From assembly GCA_910587935.1 (NCBI GenBank), contig CAJUNP010000008.1:27401-91400 (forward strand): DNA of 64,000 nt, given 5' to 3'. The DNA is from an uncultured Lachnospiraceae bacterium (GTDB taxonomy: Bacteria > Bacillota > Clostridia > Lachnospirales > Lachnospiraceae). Under the pieces are notes generated by a model. That model saw only the letters and a list, made by a program, of their open reading frames with translations, did no database searches and was not told where the DNA came from. This document shows positions 16,279 through 24,637 of this stretch, piece after piece; positions within the stretch are counted from its first letter, which is position 1; every line of letters starts with the position of its first letter. Made by a program: the position numbers and the translations under genes.

Positions 16279-18192
16279 ATGAAAGAACAATTGACATCGG
16301 AAAAGAAAATTCCCGCATATGATCCCGGATGGCTGGACGATCCCGAGGTTTTTGCCGTGGGCAGGCTTCCTGCCCACAGCGATCATCGCTTCTATGAAAG
16401 CAGGGAGGCCATGGAGCAGGGAAAAAGCGCGTGGCGGTACTCCTTAAACGGAAGCTGGGAGTTTTACTATTCCGCCTGCATGGCGGACCGTCCGGCGGAT
16501 TTTTATAAGGAAGACTTTATTCCCGAAGGCTTTGACCGGATAGAGACGCCGGGCCATATTGAGCTGGCAGGCTACGACAGAATTCATTATATTAATACCA
16601 TGTATCCATGGGAAGGCCATATATTCAGGCGTCCGGCCTATACGCTGGGACAGAGGGCGGAAGGATCCTTCAGCCGGGCGTCCTATAATCCCGTGGGATC
16701 GTACCGGCGCACCTTTGATCTGCCAAAAGCCATGCGCGGTAAAGAGATCAGAATCTGCTTTGAGGGCGTGGAGCAGGCCATGTATCTGTGGTTAAACGGC
16801 AGGTTTGTAGGTTATGCCGAGGACAGCTTTACGCCGTCGGAGTTTGACCTGACGCCGTTTATCCGGGAAAAAGGGAATATACTGGCCGTGGAAGTTCACA
16901 AAAGAAGCACGTCGGCGTTTTTGGAGGATCAGGATTTCTTCCGGTTTTTCGGGATTTTCCGCAATGTGACGCTGTATGCCGTCCCCCAAGTACACATGGA
17001 AGACTTGTGGATTCATGCGGCGTATTGTCCGGAAGACAAAAGCGGCAGCGTGGCTTTTACGATCCGGTTAAACGGGGAACAAAAGAGAAGTCTGCATATA
17101 TGCCTGCAGGACCGGGAAGGCGCCGTATGTCTTGAGCAAAGATATCCGGCTGACAGAGATATCGTTCAGACTGAGCCTGTCAGCCTTCAAAAGGTGATTC
17201 CCTGGGATAACAGGAATCCTTATCTGTACCGGCTTACGATAGAAGTATACGGTGCGGACGGAGCGCTTACGGAGATTGTCCCGTATCCTGTGGGATTCAG
17301 AAAGATCGAGATTGTGAACCGGGTGATACTGCTGAACGGAAAACGCCTGATTCTAAACGGGGTAAACCGTCATGAGTGGAGCGCGGACAAAGGCCGGGCG
17401 ATCGGCATGGAAGAAATGCGGGAGGATATGCGGATTCTGAAAAAGAACTCGGTCAACGCCGTAAGGACGTGCCACTATCCCGATCAGATTCCATGGTATT
17501 ATCTTTGCGATGAAAACGGTATTTATCTGATGGCGGAAACAAATCTGGAATCCCACGGTTCCTGGCAGAAAATGGGAAGCGTGGAACCTTCCTGGAATGT
17601 TCCGGGGAGTCTGCCCCAATGGAAAAGGGCGGTGATGGACCGGGCGGAAAGCAATTTTGAAACATTTAAGAATCATCCGTCCGTACTATTCTGGTCTTTG
17701 GGAAACGAGTCCTACGCAGGAGAAAATATAGCCGCCATGAACGCTTATTTTAAAGAAAAAAAGGATGGAAGGCTGGTTCATTATGAAGGCGTAGTGCACA
17801 ACCGAAGTCTGGAAGAGAGGATTTCCGATATGGAAAGCCGTATGTACGCAAAGCCTTCGGAGATTCGGGAGTATCTGGAAAACAATCCGAAAAAGCCGTT
17901 TATCCTATGCGAATATATGCACGATATGGGCAATTCTCTGGGCGGAATGGATTCTTATATAAAGCTTTTGGATGAATTTCAAAGCTATCAGGGCGGATTT
18001 ATCTGGGATTTTATCGACCAGGCGCTGTGGAGAACGGATGAAGCCACCGGAAAACAGGTTCTCCGATACGGAGGGGATTTTGACGACCGTCCGTCGGATT
18101 ATGAGTTTTCCGGCAACGGAATTCTTTTTGCGGACCGGAGCGAAAAACCGGCCATGCAGGAAGTGAGGTATTATTATGAAAAATACAGATAA
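16279..18192 (+). CDS. lacL: Beta-galactosidase large subunit (GH2, LacL type)
   Basis: 637 residues covering the catalytic part of GH2 beta-galactosidase. The jelly-roll sugar-binding domain (about 50-230, with NTMYPWEGH, FEGVEQAMYLWLNG and GYAEDSFTPSEFD) is followed by an Ig-like domain, then the TIM barrel from about 335 (NGVNRHEWSADKGRA, RTCHYP). The expected acid/base is Glu477 in WSLGNES and the nucleophile Glu545 in CEYMH. The protein stops before the large beta-sandwich domain 5, which is supplied by the next gene. Together they equal a full-length LacZ. No signal peptide, so it hydrolyses imported galactosides in the cytoplasm. The stop overlaps the start of lacM by 17 bp. Confidence 0.93.
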   Translation: MKEQLTSEKKIPAYDPGWLDDPEVFAVGRLPAHSDHRFYESREAMEQGKSAWRYSLNGSWEFYYSACMADRPADFYKEDFIPEGFDRIETPGHIELAGYDRIHYINTMYPWEGHIFRRPAYTLGQRAEGSFSRASYNPVGSYRRTFDLPKAMRGKEIRICFEGVEQAMYLWLNGRFVGYAEDSFTPSEFDLTPFIREKGNILAVEVHKRSTSAFLEDQDFFRFFGIFRNVTLYAVPQVHMEDLWIHAAYCPEDKSGSVAFTIRLNGEQKRSLHICLQDREGAVCLEQRYPADRDIVQTEPVSLQKVIPWDNRNPYLYRLTIEVYGADGALTEIVPYPVGFRKIEIVNRVILLNGKRLILNGVNRHEWSADKGRAIGMEEMREDMRILKKNSVNAVRTCHYPDQIPWYYLCDENGIYLMAETNLESHGSWQKMGSVEPSWNVPGSLPQWKRAVMDRAESNFETFKNHPSVLFWSLGNESYAGENIAAMNAYFKEKKDGRLVHYEGVVHNRSLEERISDMESRMYAKPSEIREYLENNPKKPFILCEYMHDMGNSLGGMDSYIKLLDEFQSYQGGFIWDFIDQALWRTDEATGKQVLRYGGDFDDRPSDYEFSGNGILFADRSEKPAMQEVRYYYEKYR

Positions 18193-19108
18193 AATGACCG
18201 GCGGGAAAATAAGACTGGTTTACGGAGATGTCACGCTGGGCGTTTATACGGAGAAACTTTCCGCCATTTTTTCCTATGCCAGAGGCGGTATGGAATCGCT
18301 GGTAAAGGACGGTACGGAATGGCTGTACCGGACGCCGCAGCCCGCCTTTTGGCGCGCCCTGACGGATAACGACAGGGGAAACGGATTCGCGCACAGATCC
18401 GCGATGTGGATGGGGGCCGATGCCTTTATCCGCTGCGCCGGCATCACGCTTTGCATAGACGGGAGGGAAGAAACGCTTCCCGTGGCGCCTTACAACAATC
18501 GGTATACCGGAGAGGAACAAGCCGAAAGCGTGGTTCTGACTTTTACTTATATAACCGATACCGTACCGGAAACGACGGTGGTCGTGGCCTATGAGATTTC
18601 CGGGGAAGGGGAGATAACTGTGTCCGTGCATTATGAAGGGAAGAAGGAACTGCCGGAGCTTCCCGTGTTCGGACTGCGTTTTATCATGCCCGCAAAGGCG
18701 GACCGGTTTGTATATGAAGGACTTTCGGGAGAAACTTACCCGGACCGGATGGCGGGAGGGATTCCCGGCGTTTATGAGATACAGGGACTTCCCGTGACAG
18801 GATATCTGGTACCCCAGGACTGCGGAGTCCATATGAAAACGAAATGGGTGACCCTGTACCGCGGCGGCGCGGCTTTAACCTTTGGGGCGGATGAAGAAGC
18901 CTTTGCTTTTTCCTGCCTTCCCTACACTGCTTTGGAGTTGGAAAACGCCACCCACCAGGAGGAACTGCCGCCGACAAGAAGAACGGTATTTACAATTTTG
19001 GGCGCCGTGCGCGGCGTGGGAGGAATCGACAGCTGGGGAACGGATGTGGAACCGGCTTATCATATTCCGGGAGATGCGGATATTGATTTTTGTTTCCGGA
19101 TAAAATAA
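18176..19108 (+). CDS. lacM: Beta-galactosidase small subunit (LacM type)
   Basis: 310 residues corresponding to the C-terminal domain (Bgal_small_N) of LacZ. Marks are QPAFWRALTDNDRGNGF near residue 43, VFGLRFIMP near 164 and the conserved tail WGTDVEPAYHIP. It begins inside the last 17 bases of lacL in another frame, with GTGAGGT ahead of its own ATG. This matches the organisation of heterodimeric LacLM in lactobacilli and Leuconostoc, so I read it as a true split subunit and not a frameshift error. Both subunits should be needed for an active site. A programmed frameshift producing a single chain cannot be excluded. Confidence 0.9.
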   Translation: MKNTDKMTGGKIRLVYGDVTLGVYTEKLSAIFSYARGGMESLVKDGTEWLYRTPQPAFWRALTDNDRGNGFAHRSAMWMGADAFIRCAGITLCIDGREETLPVAPYNNRYTGEEQAESVVLTFTYITDTVPETTVVVAYEISGEGEITVSVHYEGKKELPELPVFGLRFIMPAKADRFVYEGLSGETYPDRMAGGIPGVYEIQGLPVTGYLVPQDCGVHMKTKWVTLYRGGAALTFGADEEAFAFSCLPYTALELENATHQEELPPTRRTVFTILGAVRGVGGIDSWGTDVEPAYHIPGDADIDFCFRIK

Positions 19109-19122
19109 GGAAAGGCGCGGCT

Positions 19123-19560
19123 ATGGGACAACGGATACTGAAAGATTTACGAAAATACGGGATTGCGGCGGCGGCAGTGCTTCTGCTTTATTTCCTGATG
19201 CACGCTGTTTTCAACGCCTTTTGCCCGTTGGTGGTGCTTACGGGCTTTCCCTGTCCGGGATGCGGGCTGACAAGAAGCGTCCTGTTTTTTGTGACCGGAC
19301 AGTGGAACCGTTCGTTTTCCGTGCATCCCCTCGGCGGGGCGGTAGTCGTTTTTGTCCTGTATTGCGCGTGGTTCCGCTATGTAAGGGGGAAAAAGGTTCC
19401 GGGGTTTGCAGGAATCCTTGCAGTCCTGACCGCGGCGGCGGTTGTATTATATGCGGTGAGGATGCATCTGTATTTCCCGGTCCGCCCGCCTTATACGTAT
19501 AACCATGGCAATCTTCTGGAAAAACTGGTTCCGGGATATATTGGTCTTAAGTTCTTTTAA
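19123..19560 (+). CDS. DUF2752 membrane protein
   Basis: 145 residues with three likely membrane helices (about 12-32, 70-87 and 95-113). The DUF2752 signature is FPCPGCGLTRSV near residue 42, with the conserved CPxCGxTR motif. It starts 15 bases after lacM, so it is probably the last gene of the sugar operon, although its link to galactoside use is unknown. I chose ATG 19123 over the in-frame 19090 because AAGGAAAGG lies before it and the longer form would overlap lacM. Function of the family is not established. Confidence 0.85.
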   Translation: MGQRILKDLRKYGIAAAAVLLLYFLMHAVFNAFCPLVVLTGFPCPGCGLTRSVLFFVTGQWNRSFSVHPLGGAVVVFVLYCAWFRYVRGKKVPGFAGILAVLTAAAVVLYAVRMHLYFPVRPPYTYNHGNLLEKLVPGYIGLKFF

Positions 19561-19600
19561 ATTTTGCTATTTGAACTTGCAAATGAAAAGAGAGATATCA

Positions 19601-19629
19601 TAGACTAATTCTTAAAATTATGGTATTCT
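19601..19629 (+). promoter_or_regulatory. Probable promoter
   Basis: TAGACT and TATTCT with a 17-base spacer, 25 bp upstream of the next small membrane-protein gene. Confidence 0.5.
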
Positions 19630-19654
19630 GAAAAAAAGGGTTTAGGAGGACATG

Positions 19655-20053
19655 ATGGATAATAATAACTGGAATACATATGAACAAAATCAGGAACCGA
19701 ATCCGTATCAGCAGCAAGGTACGCCTCAGCAGCCGAATCCGTATGGGCAGCCGGGAATGTCCGGGCAGGGAAGTCCGTATGGATTGCCGGGCGGATATCC
19801 GCCTCCTGCTTACCAGCAGTACAAAAAAGAAGAAGAACCGGTCAAAATATCCGAATACCTGTTGATACTTGGTTTATGCACATTTCTTCCCTGTGTGGGA
19901 ATTATTCTGTTATTTGTGTTTGCCTTCAGCAAAGACGAGAAAGAAAGCAAACGAAATTTCTGTAAGGCTTATTTAATCGTGATGGGAATTGGGTTTGCGT
20001 TGCTCATTATTTATCTGATTATTAATTTTGCGATTCTGGCCGCGATGTTATAG
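19655..20053 (+). CDS. Small membrane protein with Gln/Pro/Asn/Tyr-rich N-terminus
   Basis: 132 residues. The first 55 are low complexity (NPYQQQGTPQQPNPYGQPG and similar), as in many Firmicutes membrane proteins with a flexible cytoplasmic head. A short KKEEEPVKISEYL linker precedes two hydrophobic helices (about 67-87 and 103-128). Function unknown. Two adjacent ATG codons follow AGGAGG; the second, at 19655, has the better spacing. Its last 32 bases overlap the end of the convergent LacI gene. Confidence 0.75.
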   Translation: MDNNNWNTYEQNQEPNPYQQQGTPQQPNPYGQPGMSGQGSPYGLPGGYPPPAYQQYKKEEEPVKISEYLLILGLCTFLPCVGIILLFVFAFSKDEKESKRNFCKAYLIVMGIGFALLIIYLIINFAILAAML

Positions 20054-21095
20054 AAGCACAGCTTTCCCTGAGAAGCAGTTCGGGCGACAGATCCGGTCTG
20101 TGGGGAAGAGCGGTATTTTGTATACGGGCAAGCAGCACTTCGATGGCATATTGTCCCAGACGCCGGTCATGCCGGTTCAGGGTGGTCAGCCGCGGCGTAA
20201 AAAAGCCGCTGTGACAGAAAGCGTCGCAGCTGACTACGGAGAGATCCTGCGGGACGGACAGTCCCAGATCGGCCGCGGCACGGAGAGCGCCGAGCGCAAC
20301 ATAATCATTCATGGCCAACAAAGCGGTTGGCCTTTTTTTTATTGTCAGCAGTCTTTTGGCGGACAGGTATCCGTCGGATGTGTAAAAGTCGGAGGTTTCA
20401 ATCAGCGACGGGTCAGCGTCGATCTCCAATTTTGAAAGGGTATCCCGGTAAACGGAAAGTCTTGCTTCCGTAACGGATACGCCGGATTCTCCGCCTGTAA
20501 AACCGATGCGCCGGTGGCCTAAGGAGGCCAGATAACGGATGGGAATTTCGAGATCCCGCGCATTTTCTCGGTTTATAAATATACCGGGAATTCCGGGGAT
20601 TTCCTGCCCGATCAGAACGGTCGGAATACAGGAGGCAAGGCGGCGCAGGGCGTTTATATAGTCGTCGCTGATTTGGCACAGATCCAGCTGGCCGCCTGCT
20701 ACAATGACGCCGTCAGCCTTTTTATCCATGATCATCTGAAAGTAAGTTTTTTCTTTCTCTTTTTCACCGGAATGAAACGAAGACGCGGTAAAGGATGTAT
20801 TACACAGAATAACGGAATAATGGAACTGATGCGCAATCCGTTCGATTTCACTGAAAAGCGTAGAAAAGTAAGGATTGGTAATGTCGGGAACAAGAACGCC
20901 AAGAGTTTTTGTCTGACGGCGGATCAATCCCTGGGCCAGGGTGTTGGGCGAATAATTATATTTTTCAATTACGGCTTCCACACGCGCTTTTGTTTTGGGG
21001 GATACCGGAACCGTACCGTTTAAAACCCGGGATACGGTGGCTATAGAAACGCCGCTTTCTTTTGCAATCTGTACAATCGTAATTGATTTGTCCAT
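20022..21095 (-). CDS. LacI family transcriptional repressor
   Basis: 357 residues. The N-terminal helix-turn-helix with hinge (TIVQIAKESGVSIATVSRVLNG, NYSPNTLAQGLIRRQTKTLGV) is followed by a periplasmic-binding-like sugar domain (about 62-345; DYVALGALRAA, LTTLNRHDRRLG). The start at 21095 follows GGAG by 6 bases; another Met 4 codons upstream has a weaker site. It is divergent from the ROK kinase/GH9/nagB operon. Two palindromes of LacI type lie in that operon's leader, so repression of those genes, relieved by a sugar, is likely. A TTTTTTTT run on the plus strand near 20333 lies within this coding region and is not a terminator. Confidence 0.93.
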   Translation of the reverse strand: MDKSITIVQIAKESGVSIATVSRVLNGTVPVSPKTKARVEAVIEKYNYSPNTLAQGLIRRQTKTLGVLVPDITNPYFSTLFSEIERIAHQFHYSVILCNTSFTASSFHSGEKEKEKTYFQMIMDKKADGVIVAGGQLDLCQISDDYINALRRLASCIPTVLIGQEIPGIPGIFINRENARDLEIPIRYLASLGHRRIGFTGGESGVSVTEARLSVYRDTLSKLEIDADPSLIETSDFYTSDGYLSAKRLLTIKKRPTALLAMNDYVALGALRAAADLGLSVPQDLSVVSCDAFCHSGFFTPRLTTLNRHDRRLGQYAIEVLLARIQNTALPHRPDLSPELLLRESCASITSRPESQN

Positions 21096-21188
21096 ACTAA
21101 TCTCCATATTTTAAGTTCCTGCCGGCAAATTATAATTTCAAAACAAGTGTAGCATACAAAAAAAAGCATTTCAATAGAGTAAAAGGGA

Positions 21189-21217
21189 TTGACAATAAAC
21201 AGCCAATATGATAAGTT
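21189..21217 (+). promoter_or_regulatory. Promoter of the ROK/GH9/nagB operon (candidate)
   Basis: TTGACA and TAAGTT are separated by 17 bases, immediately upstream of the two palindromes. A second TATAAT lies at 21274-21279 without a good -35. Confidence 0.55.
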
Positions 21218-21227
21218 GAATTTGAAA

Positions 21228-21253
21228 TGAAAAGGTTTTCAGAAAAGCTTTTC
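21228..21253. promoter_or_regulatory. Tandem LacI-type operators
   Basis: TGAAAAGGTTTTCA (21228-21241, perfect arms) and GAAAAGCTTTTC (21242-21253, fully palindromic) lie side by side, centres 13 bp apart, just downstream of the promoter and between the divergent LacI gene and its presumed target. Confidence 0.65.
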
Positions 21254-21292
21254 ATCAGTTTAAATAATTGAAATATAATCGGAGGTATGCAT

Positions 21293-22264
21293 ATGGACAC
21301 ATATCTGGGACTGGACTTTGGAGGAACGAAGCTGTTAATCGGGGAAGCGGATGAAGAAGGAAGGATTTTGTGCAGCAAGCGCTATGCTACCGGAGTTACG
21401 AACCAGCAGGACGCGGTGAAGCTGATTATGGAAAGCCTGACCGACTATACAAAAACGGTTGGTTTTAAAGGAAACGTAAAAGCGGCCGGTCTCGGAATTG
21501 TAGGAATCGTTGATTACGAATTAGGACAATGGATCGCCATGCAGCATGAAATTAAGGGAGCTCCCGTGCCGGTTGCAGAGCTTTTGGAACGGCAGCTGGG
21601 GATACCCTGTGCGGTAGATAACGACGTAAGGAGCGCGGTCACGGCGGAACTTTTACTGGGACACGGCAGGAAATCCTCCGATTTCATATATCTTAATGTG
21701 GGAACGGGTCTTGCCGCAGGTTTCGTATCCGGAGGAAAGATTCTGCGCGGGGCCTGCTATAATTCGGGAGAAATCGGTCATATGTCGGTGGATCTTAAAA
21801 ATACCGATCCCTGCATATGCGGCCGTCGCGGATGCGCCGAGAATGCGGTATCGGGAGCCGGATTTACGTATCAGGTCAAAAAGTACGGGCTGACGGAATT
21901 GCTGAACGAACAGGGACGCGCACAGGTGCAGCTTCTTTTTGAAAAGGCGGAGGCAGGCAATACGCAATGCCTGACAATTGCAGAATATGCAGCGGATACG
22001 CTGGCCTGCGTGATTATGAATCTGGTTCGTGTTACGGACCCGGATACGTTTATTATCGGCGGGGGAATTATGAACAGCCAATGGTTTAAAAATCAGGTGG
22101 AAAAACGCCTTCATCCCGAGACTATGCGGGGCGTGAAGGAGGGCATTGTCCTTTCCGGGTTTGATCCCGGGTATGCGGGACTGATCGGAGCGGTTTCGTT
22201 GGGAATGTATAAGATAAAGGAATACTATAAAGAAGGAGGAGCAAATCATGCGGGAAGAATTTAG
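21293..22264 (+). CDS. ROK family sugar kinase
   Basis: 323 residues. The ATP-binding motif LGLDFGGTK is at residues 4-12, the sugar-site motif VDNDVR near 108, the second phosphate loop LNVGTGLAAG near 132, and the ROK zinc motif CICGRRGCAE near 176. It phosphorylates a hexose, glucosamine or similar amino sugar in the cytoplasm. GGAGG precedes the ATG at 21293 by 7 bases; the in-frame ATG at 21287 is too close to it. Its end overlaps the GH9 gene by 17 bp, so the two are coupled. With NagB next in line, glucosamine or N-acetylglucosamine is a plausible substrate, but glucokinase activity is equally possible. Confidence 0.93.
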   Translation: MDTYLGLDFGGTKLLIGEADEEGRILCSKRYATGVTNQQDAVKLIMESLTDYTKTVGFKGNVKAAGLGIVGIVDYELGQWIAMQHEIKGAPVPVAELLERQLGIPCAVDNDVRSAVTAELLLGHGRKSSDFIYLNVGTGLAAGFVSGGKILRGACYNSGEIGHMSVDLKNTDPCICGRRGCAENAVSGAGFTYQVKKYGLTELLNEQGRAQVQLLFEKAEAGNTQCLTIAEYAADTLACVIMNLVRVTDPDTFIIGGGIMNSQWFKNQVEKRLHPETMRGVKEGIVLSGFDPGYAGLIGAVSLGMYKIKEYYKEGGANHAGRI

Positions 22265-24620
22265 AAGAGAGCTTGAAGATACGCTTTATATTCACTCCCT
22301 GCTTCCGCTGCACAGGGAAAAATCCGTGGAGGCCGCTTTCCCGGGGAAAAAGGTTTTGGAACAAAAGGCTGTGTGGAGTAAAGAAGAGCAGAAGATTGCG
22401 CCGGTATGCGGCAAAGCGGGAACATTGCGGATTTGCAGCCGGGATGGGGATGCCTGTATCGGAATTACGGCGCCTCTGGAAAGCGATCACTGGCCTGAAG
22501 GAGCGCCGGAGGACGGAGATTATTGCAATTACGGCAGGGCGGAAGTTCGCTTCCCTGTTGAAAGAGAGGACTGGAGCGGCTATAACCGTCTGCATTTTTG
22601 GGTAAATCCACAGGTTCCCGGAGCCCAAATTGTACATCTGAATGTAGGAATTAAAAATCAGGGAAATATCTTAATACCGGATTTGTACGAGCGAGAAGGA
22701 TTTCAGGTATACGATTTGGAGAACAACCGCTGGAACGAGTGCTTCTGGGAGTTTCCCTCCCTGCCCAGAGACTGTGTGACGGAGCTGTATTTTTATGTGT
22801 TTCTTTGCGGCAGAGACGTGACCATGGGACCGGAGCTGACCTATCTGTATAAGGATATCCGGATTGAAAAGATTGAAAAACCGGAAAAAGAGTGGGGATG
22901 GGAATGTGCGCCGGGCGATATCGTTCTTTCCGGAGCCGGATATTTTCGGGAAGGAGAGAAAACGGCGGTTGCCAGTCTGGACGAGGAAACGTTTGGGGTA
23001 TATAAAGCGGAGACGGGAGTGTGCGTATACACCGGTAAGATACAATGGCTGACCAATGAAAAGGGAACCTTTCAGATTCTTGATTTTACTAGGGTGTGTG
23101 AAGAAGGATTTTATTATCTGCAGGCCGGAGAACACAAAAGCCAGCTTTTTGAAATTGCAGAGGATATTGTGGAAGAGAATGTCTGGAGAGTCGTCAATTT
23201 TCTGTATGCCCAGCGCTGCGGTATGCCCATAGAGGGAAAACACGGAACCTGCCATCAGGATATTGTCGCGCGTCATCAGGGAGTAACCATAACGTATGCG
23301 GGGGGGTGGCACGACGCCGGCGACGCTTCCCAGCAAACCGCGCAGACCGGCGAAATTGTACATGCCCTGCTGGAAATGGCTTCCAAATATAAAACCAGGT
23401 CGCCGAAGCTGTATAAACGTCTTTTGGAGGAAGCCTCCTGGGGACTGGATTTTATTTTGCGGACCCGGTTCGGCGACGGATACCGTGCAACCAGCGCCGG
23501 CGCTACCAGGTGGACCAATAACCGGATCGGGGATATGGACGACGTGGAAGCGAGGGTCTACAATCACGCATATGAAAATGCGCTTTTTGCCGGAATTGAA
23601 GGGTATGCCGGTATGGTTCTGAGAGAAGAAAATGAGGCGGCCGCGTGGGGAAGCCTGCAGGCGGCCAGGGAAGATCTGGAATTTGCGGAAAGGCGGTTTG
23701 AAACACACGGGCTGGAAGTCGTTCAAATGTTTGAACATACGTATAATTCGGGCTTGTCCCAATACTATGCGGTATTTGTGTGGGCGGCTTCCATTCTGTA
23801 CGAAGCCACGGGAGAGCGTGAATATGCAGGGAAGGCGGAGTATTGGTGCGACAGGCTTCTGGCATGCCAGGAAACAGGCGCTGCAGGTCTTCCGTTTACG
23901 GGCTTTTTCTACCGGGATGAAAAACAGGATACGATCGTACATTTTAACCATCAGGCCAGGGACCATCAGTTTATGCAGGCCCTTGTGGAAATCTGCAGGT
24001 CGCAGCCGGACGCCGACAGGAAACCCGTGTGGGAAGAAGGCATAAAGAGATATGCCGGTTATCTGAAGGCGCTGGAAGCTTACGCGAAGCCATACGGAAT
24101 GATTCCCTCCGGCGTATACCGTAAAGACGAGTATCTGAATAAGGAGCTTTTCCCTTATCTGCATTTAGGATGCGAATATGAGGCGGAAAAAGAAAACTAT
24201 AAAGAGCAGCTGGAGAAGGGAATCCCTGTGGGAGAAGACCACGTAATCCGCAATTTCCCCGTATGGTTTTCCTTCCGGGGCAATACGCTTCCCATTCTTT
24301 CGGAAGGGAAGGCGGCTTCCCTGGCGGGCCGTTATCTGGGGGATGAAACGTTGCTGCAGATCGGAAGGGAACAATTATACTGGATATTCGGGAAAAATCC
24401 CTTCGGGCACAGCCTGATGTACGGCGCAGGCGGCAGATATCCCTCACAGTACGCCGTTTTTCCCGGAGAATCCGTGGGAGAAATGCCGGTCGGAATAGAG
24501 ACAAAAGGGAATGAGGATATTCCTTACTGGCCGCAGGGAAACAATGCAACGTATCGTGAAATCTGGACATCGACGGCTTCCCGGTGGCTATGGCTGGCAG
24601 CCGATTATGTAAAAAACTGA
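22248..24620 (+). CDS. Glycoside hydrolase family 9 enzyme, cytoplasmic
   Basis: 790 residues. An N-terminal carbohydrate-binding-like sandwich (about 60-210) is followed by the GH9 Ig-like domain (about 220-305) and the (alpha/alpha)6 barrel (about 310-790). The GH9 base motif GGWHDAGD has Asp356 and Asp359, and the catalytic acid is Glu771 in TYREIW. There is no signal peptide, cohesin or dockerin, so it works inside the cell on short imported oligosaccharides. Known cytoplasmic GH9 enzymes include cellooligosaccharide hydrolases and the exo-beta-glucosaminidases of Vibrionaceae. Placement between a sugar kinase and NagB makes the second reading attractive. RBS AGGAGG; coupled to the kinase gene by a 17-bp overlap. 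Confidence 0.9.
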   Translation: MREEFRRELEDTLYIHSLLPLHREKSVEAAFPGKKVLEQKAVWSKEEQKIAPVCGKAGTLRICSRDGDACIGITAPLESDHWPEGAPEDGDYCNYGRAEVRFPVEREDWSGYNRLHFWVNPQVPGAQIVHLNVGIKNQGNILIPDLYEREGFQVYDLENNRWNECFWEFPSLPRDCVTELYFYVFLCGRDVTMGPELTYLYKDIRIEKIEKPEKEWGWECAPGDIVLSGAGYFREGEKTAVASLDEETFGVYKAETGVCVYTGKIQWLTNEKGTFQILDFTRVCEEGFYYLQAGEHKSQLFEIAEDIVEENVWRVVNFLYAQRCGMPIEGKHGTCHQDIVARHQGVTITYAGGWHDAGDASQQTAQTGEIVHALLEMASKYKTRSPKLYKRLLEEASWGLDFILRTRFGDGYRATSAGATRWTNNRIGDMDDVEARVYNHAYENALFAGIEGYAGMVLREENEAAAWGSLQAAREDLEFAERRFETHGLEVVQMFEHTYNSGLSQYYAVFVWAASILYEATGEREYAGKAEYWCDRLLACQETGAAGLPFTGFFYRDEKQDTIVHFNHQARDHQFMQALVEICRSQPDADRKPVWEEGIKRYAGYLKALEAYAKPYGMIPSGVYRKDEYLNKELFPYLHLGCEYEAEKENYKEQLEKGIPVGEDHVIRNFPVWFSFRGNTLPILSEGKAASLAGRYLGDETLLQIGREQLYWIFGKNPFGHSLMYGAGGRYPSQYAVFPGESVGEMPVGIETKGNEDIPYWPQGNNATYREIWTSTASRWLWLAADYVKN

Positions 24621-24637
24621 AAGGAATGTGTAAGGAT

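Noticed and set aside
18176..18192. Frameshift error splitting a single lacZ
   Set aside because: The second gene has its own ATG with a GTGAGGT site, the split is at the LacL/LacM boundary, and the 17-bp overlap matches known lacLM genes. A sequencing error is not fully excluded.
20312..20340. Hairpin-like GGCCAAC/GTTGGCC followed by eight T
   Set aside because: It resembles a terminator on the plus strand but lies inside the LacI coding sequence on the other strand, encoding a Lys-rich stretch of that protein; no plus-strand gene needs it except possible read-through from the small membrane protein.
22671..24164. 497-codon minus-strand open frame opposite the GH9 gene
   Set aside because: Length alone is misleading in GC-richer coding DNA; the plus strand has full GH9 motifs and the opposite frame has low-complexity, motif-free sequence.
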